From contig MAAF01000120.1 of NCBI GenBank assembly GCA_002163005.1, forward strand, positions 1 through 64,000: 64,000 bases of DNA, read 5' to 3'. Below are positions 16,868-27,569 of the stretch, piece after piece; the first letter of the stretch is position 1, and each line of letters starts with the position of its first letter. This DNA comes from Colwellia psychrerythraea. GTDB lineage: Bacteria > Pseudomonadota > Gammaproteobacteria > Enterobacterales > Alteromonadaceae. The notes beneath the pieces were generated by a model, which was given only the letters and a program-made list of their open reading frames with translations, did not search any database and was not told the origin of the DNA. The position numbers and the translations under genes are program-made.

Positions 16868-19324
16868 ATGAAATATTTAGTATTAGGCACATATAAACCC
16901 CATATAAAAGAAATTGTTACTAACGCATTCTATTTTCTTGTTTTTTTCTTTTTACTTATACCAACCAGCTTTGCTACAGATGTATCAACAAGCTTTGAAA
17001 CCACTAATATTAGTGGTTCATTTACATTGGGCACTTCACCGAAAACAGTTACTTTTACCAATGGGGAAGCTAAATTTGCAGGTATTGCTTCTTTGTACCA
17101 TAGCGGTTCGCAAGCTTTTATGGTTCAAAACGACACCACGACAATAACCTTTGAAACAGCTGCCGCCTCGATCAATGTTTTTCTTAAAGCACAGTCAGGT
17201 GCTGTTGGGGCGGAAGTGAATATCTATGATATTAATGAAAATTTAGTTGATAGCTACAGTGCAACAACATCATGGCAAGAAATAGCGATTGTATCTACTG
17301 TTGGCATAACTCGTATGGAATTAGTAAACATGACTTCAGTCTATGCTGTATTTGATGACTTTAGTTTTACGGCAATGACAGAAGCACCTCCTTCAGAAGA
17401 CCCCGTTAAGTTAACAAATCCGCTAACGTTACCCATTTTTAGTGGTGGCCTAAAACTAAAATTAGAATTGTTATCACAAGGTTTAACAGCGCCATTATGG
17501 GGAGTAGCTGCACCAACAATCACTGAGTATATGTATATTATTGATCAAATTGGCATTATTTGGTCAATTGAACTAACTACCGGTAATAAAGTGGTTGTTG
17601 CTGACTTATCATCTTTGCTCGTTGATATTGGTATTCCTGAATTTGGTGGCTTTGATGAGCGAGGATTATTGGGTATTGCCTTTCACCCACAATTTGCCAG
17701 TAACAATAAGCTTTATACTTATAGTTCACAACCTAATGAAACAGCTGATTTTACCACGATGCCTGACGGATTCACGGCAAATCATCAAGGAGTATTAACT
17801 GAATGGCAAGCAACAATAGGCGGAAGTGCTGGTATCATTTTTGATGTAAATTCAGCGCGTGAAATATTGAGGATAGATGAACCGCAATTTAACCATAATG
17901 GTGGGGCTATCTCTTTTGATACAAATGATCTGCTATATGTTGCCATAGGTGATGGTGGAGGGGCTGACGATATGGATGGTCAAATATTTATTGATCAAGC
18001 TATGGTTGGGCACGGTGAGACGGGAAATGGCCAAAATAAGGATAATATTTTAGGTACTATTATTCGTATCGACCCTTTAGGTAATAATAGTGCTAATGGT
18101 CGTTACGGTATCCCTGCTTCAAATCCCTTTGTTGACCAAGTAGGGCTTGATGAAATCTTTTCCTATGGTTTACGTAACCCTTACAGGCTTTCATTTGACC
18201 AACAAACAGGTATTTTATATGCCGCCGATGTCGGACAAAATGATATTGAAGAAGTAAACATTATCACTTCTGGCGCCAATTATGGTTGGAACATTAGAGA
18301 AGGCAGTTTTGGTTTCTTTGCCAATGGCAACGAAGATGGTTATGTTTATCAACAATTAGATAGCATGAATACAGTAGATCCAATAATTGAATATGATCAT
18401 GATGAAGGTGTAGCCATTATTGGCGGCTTTGTTTATCGAGGGGCAACTTATAATGAAATGCAAGGCAACTACGTCTTCGGAGATTACAGCGGTCGATTAT
18501 TTTATATTAATAACGAAGGTACAATGTCTGAATTTCAAGATGCTGATGAGCTAAACGTAGGAGCTGTGCTTGGTTTCGCACAAGATAGCCAAGGAGAGTT
18601 ATACGTTCTAGCCAATACAAATGGAGTTCCTTCAGGTACAAGTGGTAACGTCTATAAAATATCACTTTTACCCAACAATTCACCCACAGCTGATGCAGGA
18701 GAAGATCAAACGGTGAATGAAGCCACGCAAGTTACCTTAAATGCATCGCTAAGTAATGATCCCGATGGTGATACAATTAATTTTGAATGGCTGCAAAGTT
18801 CAGGCACTTCAGTATCATTAAATGATAATACCAGTGCAACACCAAGTTTCACTGCTCCGAGCGTAAATTCAACCACCACATTAACGTTTAAAGTTGCCGT
18901 GAACGATGGTCATCTTTTTACAACTAGTGAAGTGACAATTACGGTAAATGATGTACCTGCCCCCCAACCTCCTGTATCTAATACTTCGTCTGGCTGTTTT
19001 ATTGCAACAGCTGCGTTTGGTAGTTATTTAGCTCCTGAGGTTAAAGTCTTACGAGAATTTCGAGATCAATACTTAATAACTAATAAAGTAGGGAGGTATT
19101 TAGTTAATGGGTATTACAGGTATTCTCCACCTATTGCTCATTACATAGCGGATAAAGCTTGGCTGAAGCACATAATAAGAGGATTTCTCTGGCCTGTTAT
19201 TTACGGCCTTAAATACCCATTTATAGCACTTTTTACATTAATTTTGATGTTCTCTGCCATATTGAAATATATGAAAAAGCAAAGAATTAGAAAATGTACC
19301 CTCTTACTTCCAAAAAATACATAA
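16868..19324 (+). CDS. PQQ-dependent sugar (glucose/sorbosone) dehydrogenase-like protein with PKD-like and CFI-box C-terminal domains
   Basis: An 818-residue exported protein. A hydrophobic signal segment (about 20-37, [15 protein letters not shown]) precedes a beta-rich N-terminal domain (40-170). Residues about 190-615 match the glucose/sorbosone dehydrogenase beta-propeller: [74 protein letters not shown]-like Ig domain follows ([19 protein letters not shown]). The C-terminus [18 protein letters not shown] is a CFI-box motif with a downstream hydrophobic stretch, probably a membrane or sorting tail. The family oxidises sugars or aldehydes with PQQ, but no PQQ biosynthesis gene is nearby. 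Confidence 0.85.
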   Translation: MKYLVLGTYKPHIKEIVTNAFYFLVFFFLLIPTSFATDVSTSFETTNISGSFTLGTSPKTVTFTNGEAKFAGIASLYHSGSQAFMVQNDTTTITFETAAASINVFLKAQSGAVGAEVNIYDINENLVDSYSATTSWQEIAIVSTVGITRMELVNMTSVYAVFDDFSFTAMTEAPPSEDPVKLTNPLTLPIFSGGLKLKLELLSQGLTAPLWGVAAPTITEYMYIIDQIGIIWSIELTTGNKVVVADLSSLLVDIGIPEFGGFDERGLLGIAFHPQFASNNKLYTYSSQPNETADFTTMPDGFTANHQGVLTEWQATIGGSAGIIFDVNSAREILRIDEPQFNHNGGAISFDTNDLLYVAIGDGGGADDMDGQIFIDQAMVGHGETGNGQNKDNILGTIIRIDPLGNNSANGRYGIPASNPFVDQVGLDEIFSYGLRNPYRLSFDQQTGILYAADVGQNDIEEVNIITSGANYGWNIREGSFGFFANGNEDGYVYQQLDSMNTVDPIIEYDHDEGVAIIGGFVYRGATYNEMQGNYVFGDYSGRLFYINNEGTMSEFQDADELNVGAVLGFAQDSQGELYVLANTNGVPSGTSGNVYKISLLPNNSPTADAGEDQTVNEATQVTLNASLSNDPDGDTINFEWLQSSGTSVSLNDNTSATPSFTAPSVNSTTTLTFKVAVNDGHLFTTSEVTITVNDVPAPQPPVSNTSSGCFIATAAFGSYLAPEVKVLREFRDQYLITNKVGRYLVNGYYRYSPPIAHYIADKAWLKHIIRGFLWPVIYGLKYPFIALFTLILMFSAILKYMKKQRIRKCTLLLPKNT

Positions 19325-19446
19325 ATATTGTTGATGAATAAGGTAAATTATCAAAATTGTCATTGTAGTGGTTAAATAATTCTGGCCACCAATTTATAGT
19401 TCTATTTCGTTAAGGGTGGCGTTAGCGCCATAGAATATATATCCTA

Positions 19447-19476
19447 ATGTCAGCTATCCCTGAAGATAGCTGACAT
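19447..19476. repeat. Perfect 12-bp hairpin downstream of the dehydrogenase gene
   Basis: ATGTCAGCTATC (19447-19458)/GATAGCTGACAT (19465-19476) with loop CCTGAA. The plus-strand side is followed by A's rather than T's, so it may be a Rho-independent-like stabiliser or a repeat rather than a classical terminator. Confidence 0.55.
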
Positions 19477-19538
19477 AAAAAAGGAGTTTATTGCTCTAAT
19501 AATTTTGACCGCTTTGTGGTAAAAGTTAGCGTTAACCA

Positions 19539-20012
19539 TTAGCTTTCAGCTAACGCTTTGTAAACTGTCGCTCTAGCACAGCCAAGGGTTTTGGCGATCT
19601 GTAATTTATTTAGTCCTTCGTCATACTTTTCTCTGATCTTATCTCGTAGAACCTCATTCACAGGTTTGCCTTTGTAAATACCTTTCTCTTTGGCAATGGC
19701 TATACCTTCGCGTTGACGTTCTAGGGTCATGGCACGCTCAAATTGGTAAATACCACCAAGCAGAGTCAGCATCAGTTGTTGCATAGGGCTATTATCTCCA
19801 TTGAACTCAAGATGTTCTTTATGGAAATGAAGGCTAATGCTTTGCTCTGTGAATTCTTTAACCAACCGCAGTAAATCCTCGGTGTTACGTGCCATTTTGC
19901 TAATGTCATGTACATGAACAATATCTCCTTCGCGGGCATATTCAATTAGCTGTTTTAGCTGTGGACGATTTGTATTTTTCCCACTGCATTTTTGTACCGT
20001 GTGTTTTGGGTC
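19539..20012 (-). pseudogene. Serine recombinase (resolvase/invertase), truncated at the N-terminus
   Basis: Reading from 20012 the minus strand encodes VQKCSGKNTNRPQLKQLIEY, then AREGDIVHVHDISKMARN and the C-terminal part with QQLMLTLLGGIYQFERAMT and a helix-turn-helix (NKLQIAKTLGCARATVYKAL). This covers most of a Tn3-type resolvase, but the first 40-45 residues with the catalytic serine are missing (a stop lies at 20013-20015). The usual DRLxRN motif reads SKMARN, with Lys in place of one catalytic-site Arg. The part from 19895 down has an ATG and could be made, but would be inactive. Confidence 0.8.
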
Positions 20013-20254
20013 TTAGAACTCCACACTAACTGGCTATTTAGCTAGCCTCAAGACTTGAAATAGACACTATTAGGCAACGAGAAATACGGCTGTTTTGACT
20101 ACACTTAAAATGTACACTGATAATCTAACCAGTAACATTTTATTATCCATTTTTGAGAAGTAATTGAGATTATTAATACTTCGTTTTTGAATTTAGTTAA
20201 ATCTCGCTGAATCCGTAGATTTACAGCGTGCTTAAAATGCACACCGATGATCTA
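20013..20254. other. Junction between resolvase remnant and prpD with a 23-bp direct repeat
   Basis: CTTAAAATGTACACTGATAATCT at 20104-20126 and a 20/23 identical copy at 20231-20253 (reported as positions; the shared core is CTTAAAATG-ACAC-GAT-ATCT). Repeated words of this type are common at insertion-sequence ends, so this may be a footprint of a lost IS. No gene is seen. Confidence 0.45.
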
Positions 20255-21760
20255 TTAAATAACAAACATTCCCATAAATTCATTAACTGGCATTGCTTCC
20301 AACTTCGCTTTGTCAGTACATATGTTATAAATTGATTCTACTCGGTTTACTGGGAAACGGGTAGCAAGGTTCATTTTAAACTTAGCTTCAAGTATTGGAA
20401 TCGCTTCTGTGCGACGATTACGGTGACCAAGTGGATATTCCACAACAATATGTTCTGTGCTGCTGCCATCTTTAAAAAATATTTGTATGCCGTTGGTTAT
20501 TGAGCGTTTCTCAGGATCGTGATATTCAGCAGTCCATGTTTTATTTTCTGTCACTTGCATTTTACTACGTAATTCATCAATTATTGGGTTAGCAGCATGG
20601 AATGAATCGCCATACTGCTCAGCAACTAAATTACCAAAGATAAGTGGTATCGCAACTATATATTGTAAACAGTGATCTCTATCTGCTGGGTTGGCTAAGT
20701 CTCCAACCTTAGAGATAATGCGAATCGAAGATTCATGTGTTTTTAATTCAATCTTATCAATATCATCCAGACGATTTTTAACTTTATCGTGTAATCTGAC
20801 CGCAGCTTCACATGCAGTTTGAGCATGGAATTCTGCCGGGAAAGAAATCTTAAATAAGATATTCTTCATAACGTATTCGCCGTATGGACGTTGGAATTTA
20901 AATAGTCGTTCTGCTGGCTTTTTAAGCTTTAAATCAGTATTTCTCTGACTGAAAGAGACATCGTAGAAGCCCCATTGTGGTGTGGTTAATACACCTGGAA
21001 TACCCATTTCGCCTCGCATCACCATATTGGCCAACTGCACCGCGCGAGAGGTCGCATCACCTGCGGCCCAGGCCTTACGTGAACCTGTATTTGGTGCATG
21101 GCGATATGTACGTAATGATGAACCATCGACCCATGAATGAGAAATCGCAGCCATGATCTGCTCACGATCACCACCCATCATTTTAGTAACGACGGCAATT
21201 GTAGCTAAACGTACTAATAAAACATGACATAAACCGACACGGTTAAAGCTATTTTCAAGTGCCATGACACCTTGAATTTCATAAGCCAAGACCATGTTTT
21301 CTAATATAGAATACATAGTTAACGGCTCAAAACCATCAGATAAGCGGACCTGGGAAATATGATCGGCAACGGCTAAAATTCCTCCCAAATTATCAGAAGG
21401 GTGACCCCACTCAGCGGCTAGCCAGGTATCATTAAAGTCTAACCAACGGATAATACAGCCAATATCCCAGGCCGCTTTAACCGGATCCAAACAGAACTGA
21501 GTACCTGGTACATGAACCCCATTTGGTACTATAGTACCTTCAACAATCGGTCCTAATAGTTTTGTGCATTCAGGAAAGCGAAGTGCTAATAAACCACAAC
21601 CCAAGGAATCAATTAAGCAGTGACGTGCAGTATCAATCGCTTCAATACTTTTAACTTTGTAAGTTAAAACATAATCAGCAATATCTTGAATTTCCTGATC
21701 ATATTCAGGGCGGTTACTTAATTCAGTATTAGTTGATTCAACATTGGTACTCATAGTCAT
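20255..21760 (-). CDS. prpD: 2-methylcitrate dehydratase PrpD (MmgE/PrpD family)
   Basis: PrpD dehydrates 2-methylcitrate to 2-methyl-cis-aconitate in the propionate-degrading methylcitrate cycle. The 501-residue product follows E. coli PrpD closely: [101 protein letters not shown] and the C-terminal [12 protein letters not shown]. It is about 18 residues longer at the N-terminus; Met3 is an alternative start. prpB, prpC or acnD are not adjacent, so it is an isolated cargo copy, perhaps supplementing a chromosomal pathway. Confidence 0.93.
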   Translation of the reverse strand: MTMSTNVESTNTELSNRPEYDQEIQDIADYVLTYKVKSIEAIDTARHCLIDSLGCGLLALRFPECTKLLGPIVEGTIVPNGVHVPGTQFCLDPVKAAWDIGCIIRWLDFNDTWLAAEWGHPSDNLGGILAVADHISQVRLSDGFEPLTMYSILENMVLAYEIQGVMALENSFNRVGLCHVLLVRLATIAVVTKMMGGDREQIMAAISHSWVDGSSLRTYRHAPNTGSRKAWAAGDATSRAVQLANMVMRGEMGIPGVLTTPQWGFYDVSFSQRNTDLKLKKPAERLFKFQRPYGEYVMKNILFKISFPAEFHAQTACEAAVRLHDKVKNRLDDIDKIELKTHESSIRIISKVGDLANPADRDHCLQYIVAIPLIFGNLVAEQYGDSFHAANPIIDELRSKMQVTENKTWTAEYHDPEKRSITNGIQIFFKDGSSTEHIVVEYPLGHRNRRTEAIPILEAKFKMNLATRFPVNRVESIYNICTDKAKLEAMPVNEFMGMFVI

Positions 21761-21998
21761 TCTCTTTAAATAACTTTAATAATAATTTCAGCTATTTCGG
21801 TCTTATCGATAAAATATTCCTAAGCAGGGTTTTATTAGTATAGATTAGTTACTTTCAAAATTTATCTAGTAAACGCGGAGGTTTTATCGGAATGAAAAAA
21901 TAGCCGTGGCTAAATTTTACCTTCTGTTACTCATCCTGATTGCCAGCTAGCTTTTTCTGATAAAAGGTCAAATATGTCTCATATTTTTAAAGTAGGAC

Positions 21999-22012
21999 TA
22001 TAATAGTACTAT
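21999..22012 (+). promoter_or_regulatory. Promoter -10 box with overlapping palindrome for the SUF operon
   Basis: TATAAT at 21999-22004 overlaps the perfect palindrome ATAGTACTAT at 22003-22012, and a GGAGG Shine-Dalgarno follows before the regulator ATG. An operator sitting on the -10 box of an Rrf2-type gene suggests autorepression. The identity of the binding protein is inferred. Confidence 0.6.
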
Positions 22013-22024
22013 ATTGGAGGCGTT

Positions 22025-22462
22025 ATGTTACGTGTGAACAAGTTAACAGATTATGGTTCGGTGATCTTGGTCTATTTAGCTCGCTATCCTGGCGAAAAAA
22101 TAAGTGCGGTAAGTTTGGCAAAAGCCGTTTTTTTACCTCCCGCCACGGTTAGCAATTTATTAAAAAAAATGGTTAATAACGAATTATTATGCTCAACTCT
22201 TGGAAAACATGGGGGGTACCAACTTGCCAGACCCGCAGAACAAATATCCTTAGCAGAAATTATTACTGCATTGGAAGGACCTATAGCCTTGACCGAGTGC
22301 AATGTAAAAAAAGGGCTATGCCGTACTGAAGAACATTGCGACATACGAAATAACTGGCGGAATATTAATCAAATGGTTTACCAAAGTTTGACACAGGTGA
22401 GTTTGAAACAGATGTTACCGCCTGAAAATAGTGCCATCAAACCAATAACCTTGATTGGCTAA
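22025..22462 (+). CDS. Rrf2-family SUF operon regulator
   Basis: A 145-residue winged-helix protein of the Rrf2/IscR family. The HTH spans about 10-60 (AVSLAKAVFLPPATVSNLLKK) with wing LCSTLGKHGGYQLARP. Three cysteines in CNVKKGLCRTEEHC (about 96-109) have the Rrf2 spacing for an Fe-S cluster ligand set. It would sense cluster status and control the SUF genes that start 33 nt downstream. It best fits the 'SUF system Fe-S cluster assembly regulator' group rather than IscR of the isc operon. Confidence 0.88.
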   Translation: MLRVNKLTDYGSVILVYLARYPGEKISAVSLAKAVFLPPATVSNLLKKMVNNELLCSTLGKHGGYQLARPAEQISLAEIITALEGPIALTECNVKKGLCRTEEHCDIRNNWRNINQMVYQSLTQVSLKQMLPPENSAIKPITLIG

Positions 22463-22495
22463 TGGTGCAAGTTTACCTGAAAGGTGGGATAAACT

Positions 22496-23944
22496 ATGAC
22501 AACACAAGCAAAAAATCTGGAGCGCTTCGTCGGTGGCGAATACCCTCATGGTTTTGTTACCGAGCTAGCAACCGATAGCTTGCCTCCTGGATTAAGTGAG
22601 TCGGTGATACGGCAAATTTCGGCCAAAAAAAATGAACCAGAGTTTATGTTGCAATGGCGTCTTCAGGCCTACCGTCATTGGCTAACACTTGATGTGCCGA
22701 CATGGTCAAAGGTGCATTACCCGCCCATTAATTACGACGATATTATTTACTACAGTGCCCCCAAAAGTGCGAGCAGTGGTCCCCAAAGTCTAGATGATGT
22801 TGCTCCTGAAATTCTACAGACTTATGAAAAGTTGGGTATTCCTCTGCATGAACGGGCACAATTAGCTGGTGTAGCCGTTGACGCAGTGTTCGATAGCGTC
22901 TCTGTCGCCACCACCTTTAAAGAAAAATTGGCCGATGTTGGCGTGATTTTTTGTTCATTTTCCGAGGCTGTGCAAAAACACCCTGAGCTGGTACAGCAAT
23001 ACTTGGGCTCAGTAGTACCTTTCACTGATAATTTTTATGCGGCGCTTAATGCTGCGGTATTTAGCGATGGCTCTTTTTGTTATGTACCCAAGGGGACTCG
23101 CTGTCCGATGGAGTTATCCACTTACTTTCGTATTAACTCGCTTAACACTGGTCAGTTCGAGCGAACCCTGATCATCGTCGAAGACAATAGCTATGTCAGT
23201 TACCTTGAAGGTTGCACTGCACCAATGCGGGATGAGCATCAATTACATGCCGCGGTGGTCGAGTTGATTGCGCTGAACAACGCTGAAATAAAGTATGCGA
23301 CCGTGCAAAATTGGTATCCCGGTGATAAGGAAGGCAAGGGTGGAATTTATAATTTTGTTACCAAGCGCGGTTTATGTCAGGGAAATTACAGCAAGATATC
23401 CTGGACTCAGGTAGAAACGGGCTCTGCCATTACCTGGAAATACCCTAGTGTTATTTTAAAGGGGGATAATTCCATTGGTGAGTTTTATTCCGTTGCCTTA
23501 ACCAATAATTATCAACAAGCTGATACTGGCACAAAGATGACGCATATTGGCAAAAATACTACCAGCACCATTATTTCTAAAGGGATCTCTGCAGGTCATG
23601 GCTCTAACGCCTACCGTGGCTTAGTGTCTGTTGGCCAAAATGCCAGTAACGCCAAGAATTATAGCCAATGTGACTCCTTGCTGCTGGGGGCACATTGCTC
23701 TGCCCATACGTTCCCTTATATTGAGGTTAGACATCCTTCGGCCAAAATTGAACATGAGGCAACTACGTCAAAAATAAGTGACGAACAACTCTTCTACTGT
23801 TTGCAACGCGGCATAACAGCGGAAAATGCGGTTTCGATGATCATCAATGGCTTTTGCAAAGACATCTTTCGTAAATTACCAATGGAATTCGCTGTTGAAG
23901 CGCAGGCATTGATGGAAGTTAGTTTAGAAGGATGTACAGGGTGA
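22496..23944 (+). CDS. sufB: Fe-S cluster assembly protein SufB
   Basis: Scaffold subunit of the SufBC2D complex on which Fe-S clusters are built in the cytoplasm. The product is 482 residues (E. coli 495). Conserved segments include [69 protein letters not shown] and [20 protein letters not shown], with Cys and Glu residues thought to ligate the nascent cluster. It ends with [20 protein letters not shown]. It is the first structural gene of the operon. Confidence 0.96.
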   Translation: MTTQAKNLERFVGGEYPHGFVTELATDSLPPGLSESVIRQISAKKNEPEFMLQWRLQAYRHWLTLDVPTWSKVHYPPINYDDIIYYSAPKSASSGPQSLDDVAPEILQTYEKLGIPLHERAQLAGVAVDAVFDSVSVATTFKEKLADVGVIFCSFSEAVQKHPELVQQYLGSVVPFTDNFYAALNAAVFSDGSFCYVPKGTRCPMELSTYFRINSLNTGQFERTLIIVEDNSYVSYLEGCTAPMRDEHQLHAAVVELIALNNAEIKYATVQNWYPGDKEGKGGIYNFVTKRGLCQGNYSKISWTQVETGSAITWKYPSVILKGDNSIGEFYSVALTNNYQQADTGTKMTHIGKNTTSTIISKGISAGHGSNAYRGLVSVGQNASNAKNYSQCDSLLLGAHCSAHTFPYIEVRHPSAKIEHEATTSKISDEQLFYCLQRGITAENAVSMIINGFCKDIFRKLPMEFAVEAQALMEVSLEGCTG

Positions 23945-23991
23945 AATGAAGAAGATAGCAAAGGAACGGCGGCTATACTGAGGAGTTTAGT

Positions 23992-24756
23992 ATGTTAAAG
24001 GTCAATAATTTACATGTGGAAATTCAAGGTAATGAGATCCTAAACGGGCTCTGTTTGTCTGTTGGCGCAGGAGAAGTTCATGCCATCATGGGACCAAACG
24101 GCTCGGGAAAAAGCACTCTTGCTAATGTATTGGCGGGCCATGAAGACTATCAAGTGACCGCCGGCGAAGTTTTGTTTAACGGCAGCAACTTACTTGAGCT
24201 ATCGATATCTGAACGAGCCTGTGAAGGTATATTCTTGGCTTTGCAATACCCAGTAGAAATTCCAGGCGTCAGTAACGTGCAATTTCTAAAAACGGCACTC
24301 AACAGCCAGCGCAAATATCATCAACTTAATGAGCTTGATGCGATGGATTTTTTACAATGGCTAAAAACTAAGGTACAGCAGGTGGGAATGGAGGAGCAAC
24401 TGCTTTATCGTTCGGTCAATGAAGGATTTTCCGGTGGTGAAAAGAAGCGCAACGAAATTTTACAAATGTTAGTGCTTGAACCTAAGTTGGCGATCCTTGA
24501 TGAAACGGATTCTGGTTTGGATATTGATGCACTTAAATTAGTAGCAAAAGGGGTTAATGCTTTTCGCCATGTTAATACTCCTAAACAGCAGCGCGCCATT
24601 ATTTTAGTGACTCATTATCAACGTTTGTTGAACTATATCAAACCGAACTTTGTTCATGTGTTGCTTAACGGGCGCATCGTACAATCTGGTGGTCCAGAGT
24701 TAGCATTGGAACTGGAAGAAAATGGTTATGCAAGTTTTGTTGATAAGGCGTCTTGA
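23992..24756 (+). CDS. sufC: Fe-S cluster assembly ATPase SufC
   Basis: ABC-type ATPase that drives conformational change in SufBC2D. The 254 residues carry Walker A GPNGSGKST (near residue 35), the atypical signature FSGGEKKRNEI and Walker B LAILDETDSGLDID, followed by the switch His in VTHYQRLL. All are standard for SufC. An AGGAG Shine-Dalgarno lies upstream, and the gap to sufB is 47 nt. Confidence 0.96.
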   Translation: MLKVNNLHVEIQGNEILNGLCLSVGAGEVHAIMGPNGSGKSTLANVLAGHEDYQVTAGEVLFNGSNLLELSISERACEGIFLALQYPVEIPGVSNVQFLKTALNSQRKYHQLNELDAMDFLQWLKTKVQQVGMEEQLLYRSVNEGFSGGEKKRNEILQMLVLEPKLAILDETDSGLDIDALKLVAKGVNAFRHVNTPKQQRAIILVTHYQRLLNYIKPNFVHVLLNGRIVQSGGPELALELEENGYASFVDKAS

Positions 24757-24836
24757 ACTGATTGCGGCTAAGATAAAAACAGCTTAGCGCTAGGTTCATA
24801 AACGCTTGAGACACTTGACATAAAGAGGAGTCTCAG

Positions 24837-26264
24837 ATGAATGCCGGTGAACGTTTACTTAAAGACTACAGTCAAAATAAGGCACGATTGGCCGGGCATT
24901 CAATGCCCTGGCTAACCGGCATAAGAGAATGCGCACGGGAAAGCTTTGCTGTTCAAGGCTTGCCCGAGGTGAGCGATGAAGACTGGAAATACACTAAATT
25001 AACACAGCTAGCACAGGCAAATTATGGCTTTGCTGAGCGGTTAGATAGCACATTTATTGCGTCGTTAGCTGACAATGTATTGAACAAACTGATTTTTGCT
25101 GCTGAGCACCGTCTGGTCTTTGTCAATGGTCATTATAACGAGAGCCTTTCCACTATTAATCTGCTGCCAGAAGGGGTTATCTTGACCAGTTTAGCGCAAG
25201 CCATAGAAGAGCACGCAGAGCTTCTTTCCTCCACTTTGGGCAGCATAGCCGATTATGCAACGCATCCCTTTACCGCGTTAAATACTGCCATGTTGTCAGA
25301 TGGGGTGTTTCTACTGGCACAGAAAAACACCAAAATTGAGACTCCCATTCACTGTCTATTTATCTCCACAGCCACCGAACAATCTGTTGTCAACTATCCA
25401 CGACTGTTATTGTTGCTGGATGAAAGCGCAGAGTTAACATTAGTCGAGCATTACCTTGATATGGCCCAACTGAAATCTGGTATGGCGCAAACCTTGTCTG
25501 ATCATAATTTTATCAATCATAACCTCACTAATTGTGTGACTGAAGTTCTCCTGAGTCCCCATGCCCACATGGACCATTACAAGTTACAGTATGATTCGAC
25601 AGACACTAGCCACATTGCCGCCATGTATGTGGAACAGCAGCGGGCTAGCACTTTCACCTCTCACAGTTATTCAGTGGGGGCAGCGCTGGCCAGAAACGAT
25701 ATTCAGATCAAGCTAGTCGATAGCCAAGCCGAGTGCATTTTAAATGGCGCTTATTTAGTGGCTGGCCGACAACATGTCGATTATCACACCCAAATAGAGC
25801 ATCTAGCTCCGGGCTGTAATAGCCGGCAAATTTATAAGGGTGTGATCCACGGGAGGGGGCGGGCAGTATTTAATGGCAAGGTGATTATTCATTCGCAGGC
25901 GCAACAATCATCGGCCAATCAACTCAATAAGAATCTCTTGCTCGGAGAAAAAGCGGAGGTAGATACTAAGCCCGAGCTGCAAATTTATGCCGATGACGTC
26001 AAATGCAGTCATGGTGCCACCGTTGGTCAGCTAGATGAGCAGGCACTGTTTTACCTCCAGTCGCGTGGTGTTTGCAAAAAAGACGCACAAAACTGGTTGG
26101 TTAATGGCTTTGTCAGTGAAGTACTTAAGCTTATCGATAATCCTGTGCTGCGAGAATTTATCCAGCTTACTGTGATTGCCCATCTTAACCAACTTGCCGG
26201 TGGTGATGTCAAAAGCTTGCAGGAATTAATTTCAACAGGGGAGGGAGTAATGCCATGTCATTAA
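24837..26264 (+). CDS. sufD: Fe-S cluster assembly protein SufD
   Basis: Partner of SufB in the scaffold complex. The 475-residue product starts with a helical N-terminal region (PEVSDEDWKYTKL) and has the SufB/D beta-helix. Conserved C-terminal elements are NGKVIIHSQAQQSSANQLNKN (split), AEVDTKPELQIYADDVKCSH, GATVGQLDEQALFYLQSRG and the family tail FVSEVLKLI. It overlaps the sufS start by 10 nt. It is longer than E. coli SufD (423 residues) in the N-terminal half. Confidence 0.94.
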   Translation: MNAGERLLKDYSQNKARLAGHSMPWLTGIRECARESFAVQGLPEVSDEDWKYTKLTQLAQANYGFAERLDSTFIASLADNVLNKLIFAAEHRLVFVNGHYNESLSTINLLPEGVILTSLAQAIEEHAELLSSTLGSIADYATHPFTALNTAMLSDGVFLLAQKNTKIETPIHCLFISTATEQSVVNYPRLLLLLDESAELTLVEHYLDMAQLKSGMAQTLSDHNFINHNLTNCVTEVLLSPHAHMDHYKLQYDSTDTSHIAAMYVEQQRASTFTSHSYSVGAALARNDIQIKLVDSQAECILNGAYLVAGRQHVDYHTQIEHLAPGCNSRQIYKGVIHGRGRAVFNGKVIIHSQAQQSSANQLNKNLLLGEKAEVDTKPELQIYADDVKCSHGATVGQLDEQALFYLQSRGVCKKDAQNWLVNGFVSEVLKLIDNPVLREFIQLTVIAHLNQLAGGDVKSLQELISTGEGVMPCH

Positions 26265-27529
26265 TATCTTCGTTTCCAATTATGTCATCCAGCTGTAATC
26301 CGGCTCAAAATACGATTGACTGGACGGCGCTGCGAAGTGATTTTCCACTGCTGTCGCAGCAGGCTCATAACAAACAGCTTGCCTATCTGGACAATGCAGC
26401 CACCACTCAAAAACCCAATGCCGTGATCGAGGCCATCGCCCACTATTACCGTGTTGATAATGCGAATGTCCATCGCGGTGTTTATGAATTAAGTGAACGG
26501 GCAACCCAATCTTATGAAGCAACGCGAAATAAAGTGCAAAATTTTCTCAATGCTTGGTCACGCGAGGAGATTATTTTCGTGCGTGGTGCCACCGAAGCCA
26601 TTAATCTTGTGGCACAGAGCTATGCACGCCCAGCGCTTAAACCGGGTGATGAGATCCTGATCAGCGCCATGGAACACCATTCCAATATTGTGCCTTGGCA
26701 AATGGTATGTAAAAAAACAGGCGCACAGTTAGCTATTATTCCGATCAATGACAGTGCAGAAATTATGCTGGAGCGCTACCAGCAATTATTAAATGAAAAG
26801 ACTAGATTGGTGGCGGTCACTCATGTATCTAACGCTTTGGGCAGCATTAATCCAGTACAACAAATGATTACTATGGCACATGAAAAGGAGATTCCAGTGC
26901 TACTGGACGGTGCGCAGGCTGCGGCACATCTGAGTGTTGATGTACAGGCTCTGGATTGTGATTTTTATACCTTCTCTAGTCACAAAGCATACGGACCTAC
27001 TGGCGTTGGCGTGTTATATGGTAAAAAACGGCACCTAGACGCGATGGAGCCATACCAAGGCGGTGGGGATATGATCAGCAGCGTGCGCTTTGAACACACA
27101 GAGTATAATAGTTTACCTTATAAATTTGAGGCTGGCACACCGAATATTGCTGGTGTAGTGGGTTTTGGTGCAGCACTCGATTATTTGTCGGCTGTCGGTT
27201 TTGACAATATTGTTCAACGCGAGCAACAATTACTCGATTATGCAACCCTGAAACTGCAAGCTATTTCAGGGTTGCATATTATTGGCAGGGCTAAAAACAA
27301 GGCCAGTATTATTTCTTTTGTGCTGGACTGTGCTCATTCTCATGATATCAGTACCATTTTGGATCATCAGGGTGTAGCCATTCGTGCTGGTCATCACTGC
27401 GCTATGCCAGTGATGGAACGCTTTAACGTACCCGCTACCGCACGCGCTTCCATGGCTTTTTATAATAATGAAGCGGATATTGATCAGTTAGTACGGGGAT
27501 TGGCACAAGTGTTCAAGTTGTTTAGCTGA
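26255..27529 (+). CDS. sufS: Cysteine desulfurase SufS
   Basis: PLP enzyme that releases sulfur from cysteine as a persulfide for cluster assembly. The 424 residues include YLDNAATTQKP, VHRGVYELSERAT, MEHHSNIVPWQ, DGAQAAAHL, the PLP lysine in FSSHKAYGPTGVGVLYG and the active-site Cys in RAGHHCAMPVMERF. The ATG at 26255, preceded by a GGGAGG sequence, overlaps the end of sufD; a later in-frame Met (MSSSC) is possible. Group II desulfurase, normally paired with SufE or SufU; here a SufU-like gene follows. Confidence 0.95.
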   Translation: MSLISSFPIMSSSCNPAQNTIDWTALRSDFPLLSQQAHNKQLAYLDNAATTQKPNAVIEAIAHYYRVDNANVHRGVYELSERATQSYEATRNKVQNFLNAWSREEIIFVRGATEAINLVAQSYARPALKPGDEILISAMEHHSNIVPWQMVCKKTGAQLAIIPINDSAEIMLERYQQLLNEKTRLVAVTHVSNALGSINPVQQMITMAHEKEIPVLLDGAQAAAHLSVDVQALDCDFYTFSSHKAYGPTGVGVLYGKKRHLDAMEPYQGGGDMISSVRFEHTEYNSLPYKFEAGTPNIAGVVGFGAALDYLSAVGFDNIVQREQQLLDYATLKLQAISGLHIIGRAKNKASIISFVLDCAHSHDISTILDHQGVAIRAGHHCAMPVMERFNVPATARASMAFYNNEADIDQLVRGLAQVFKLFS

Positions 27530-27569
27530 AACAGCGGGCATTATTCTCAAATACATGGAGCAAAGTGGC

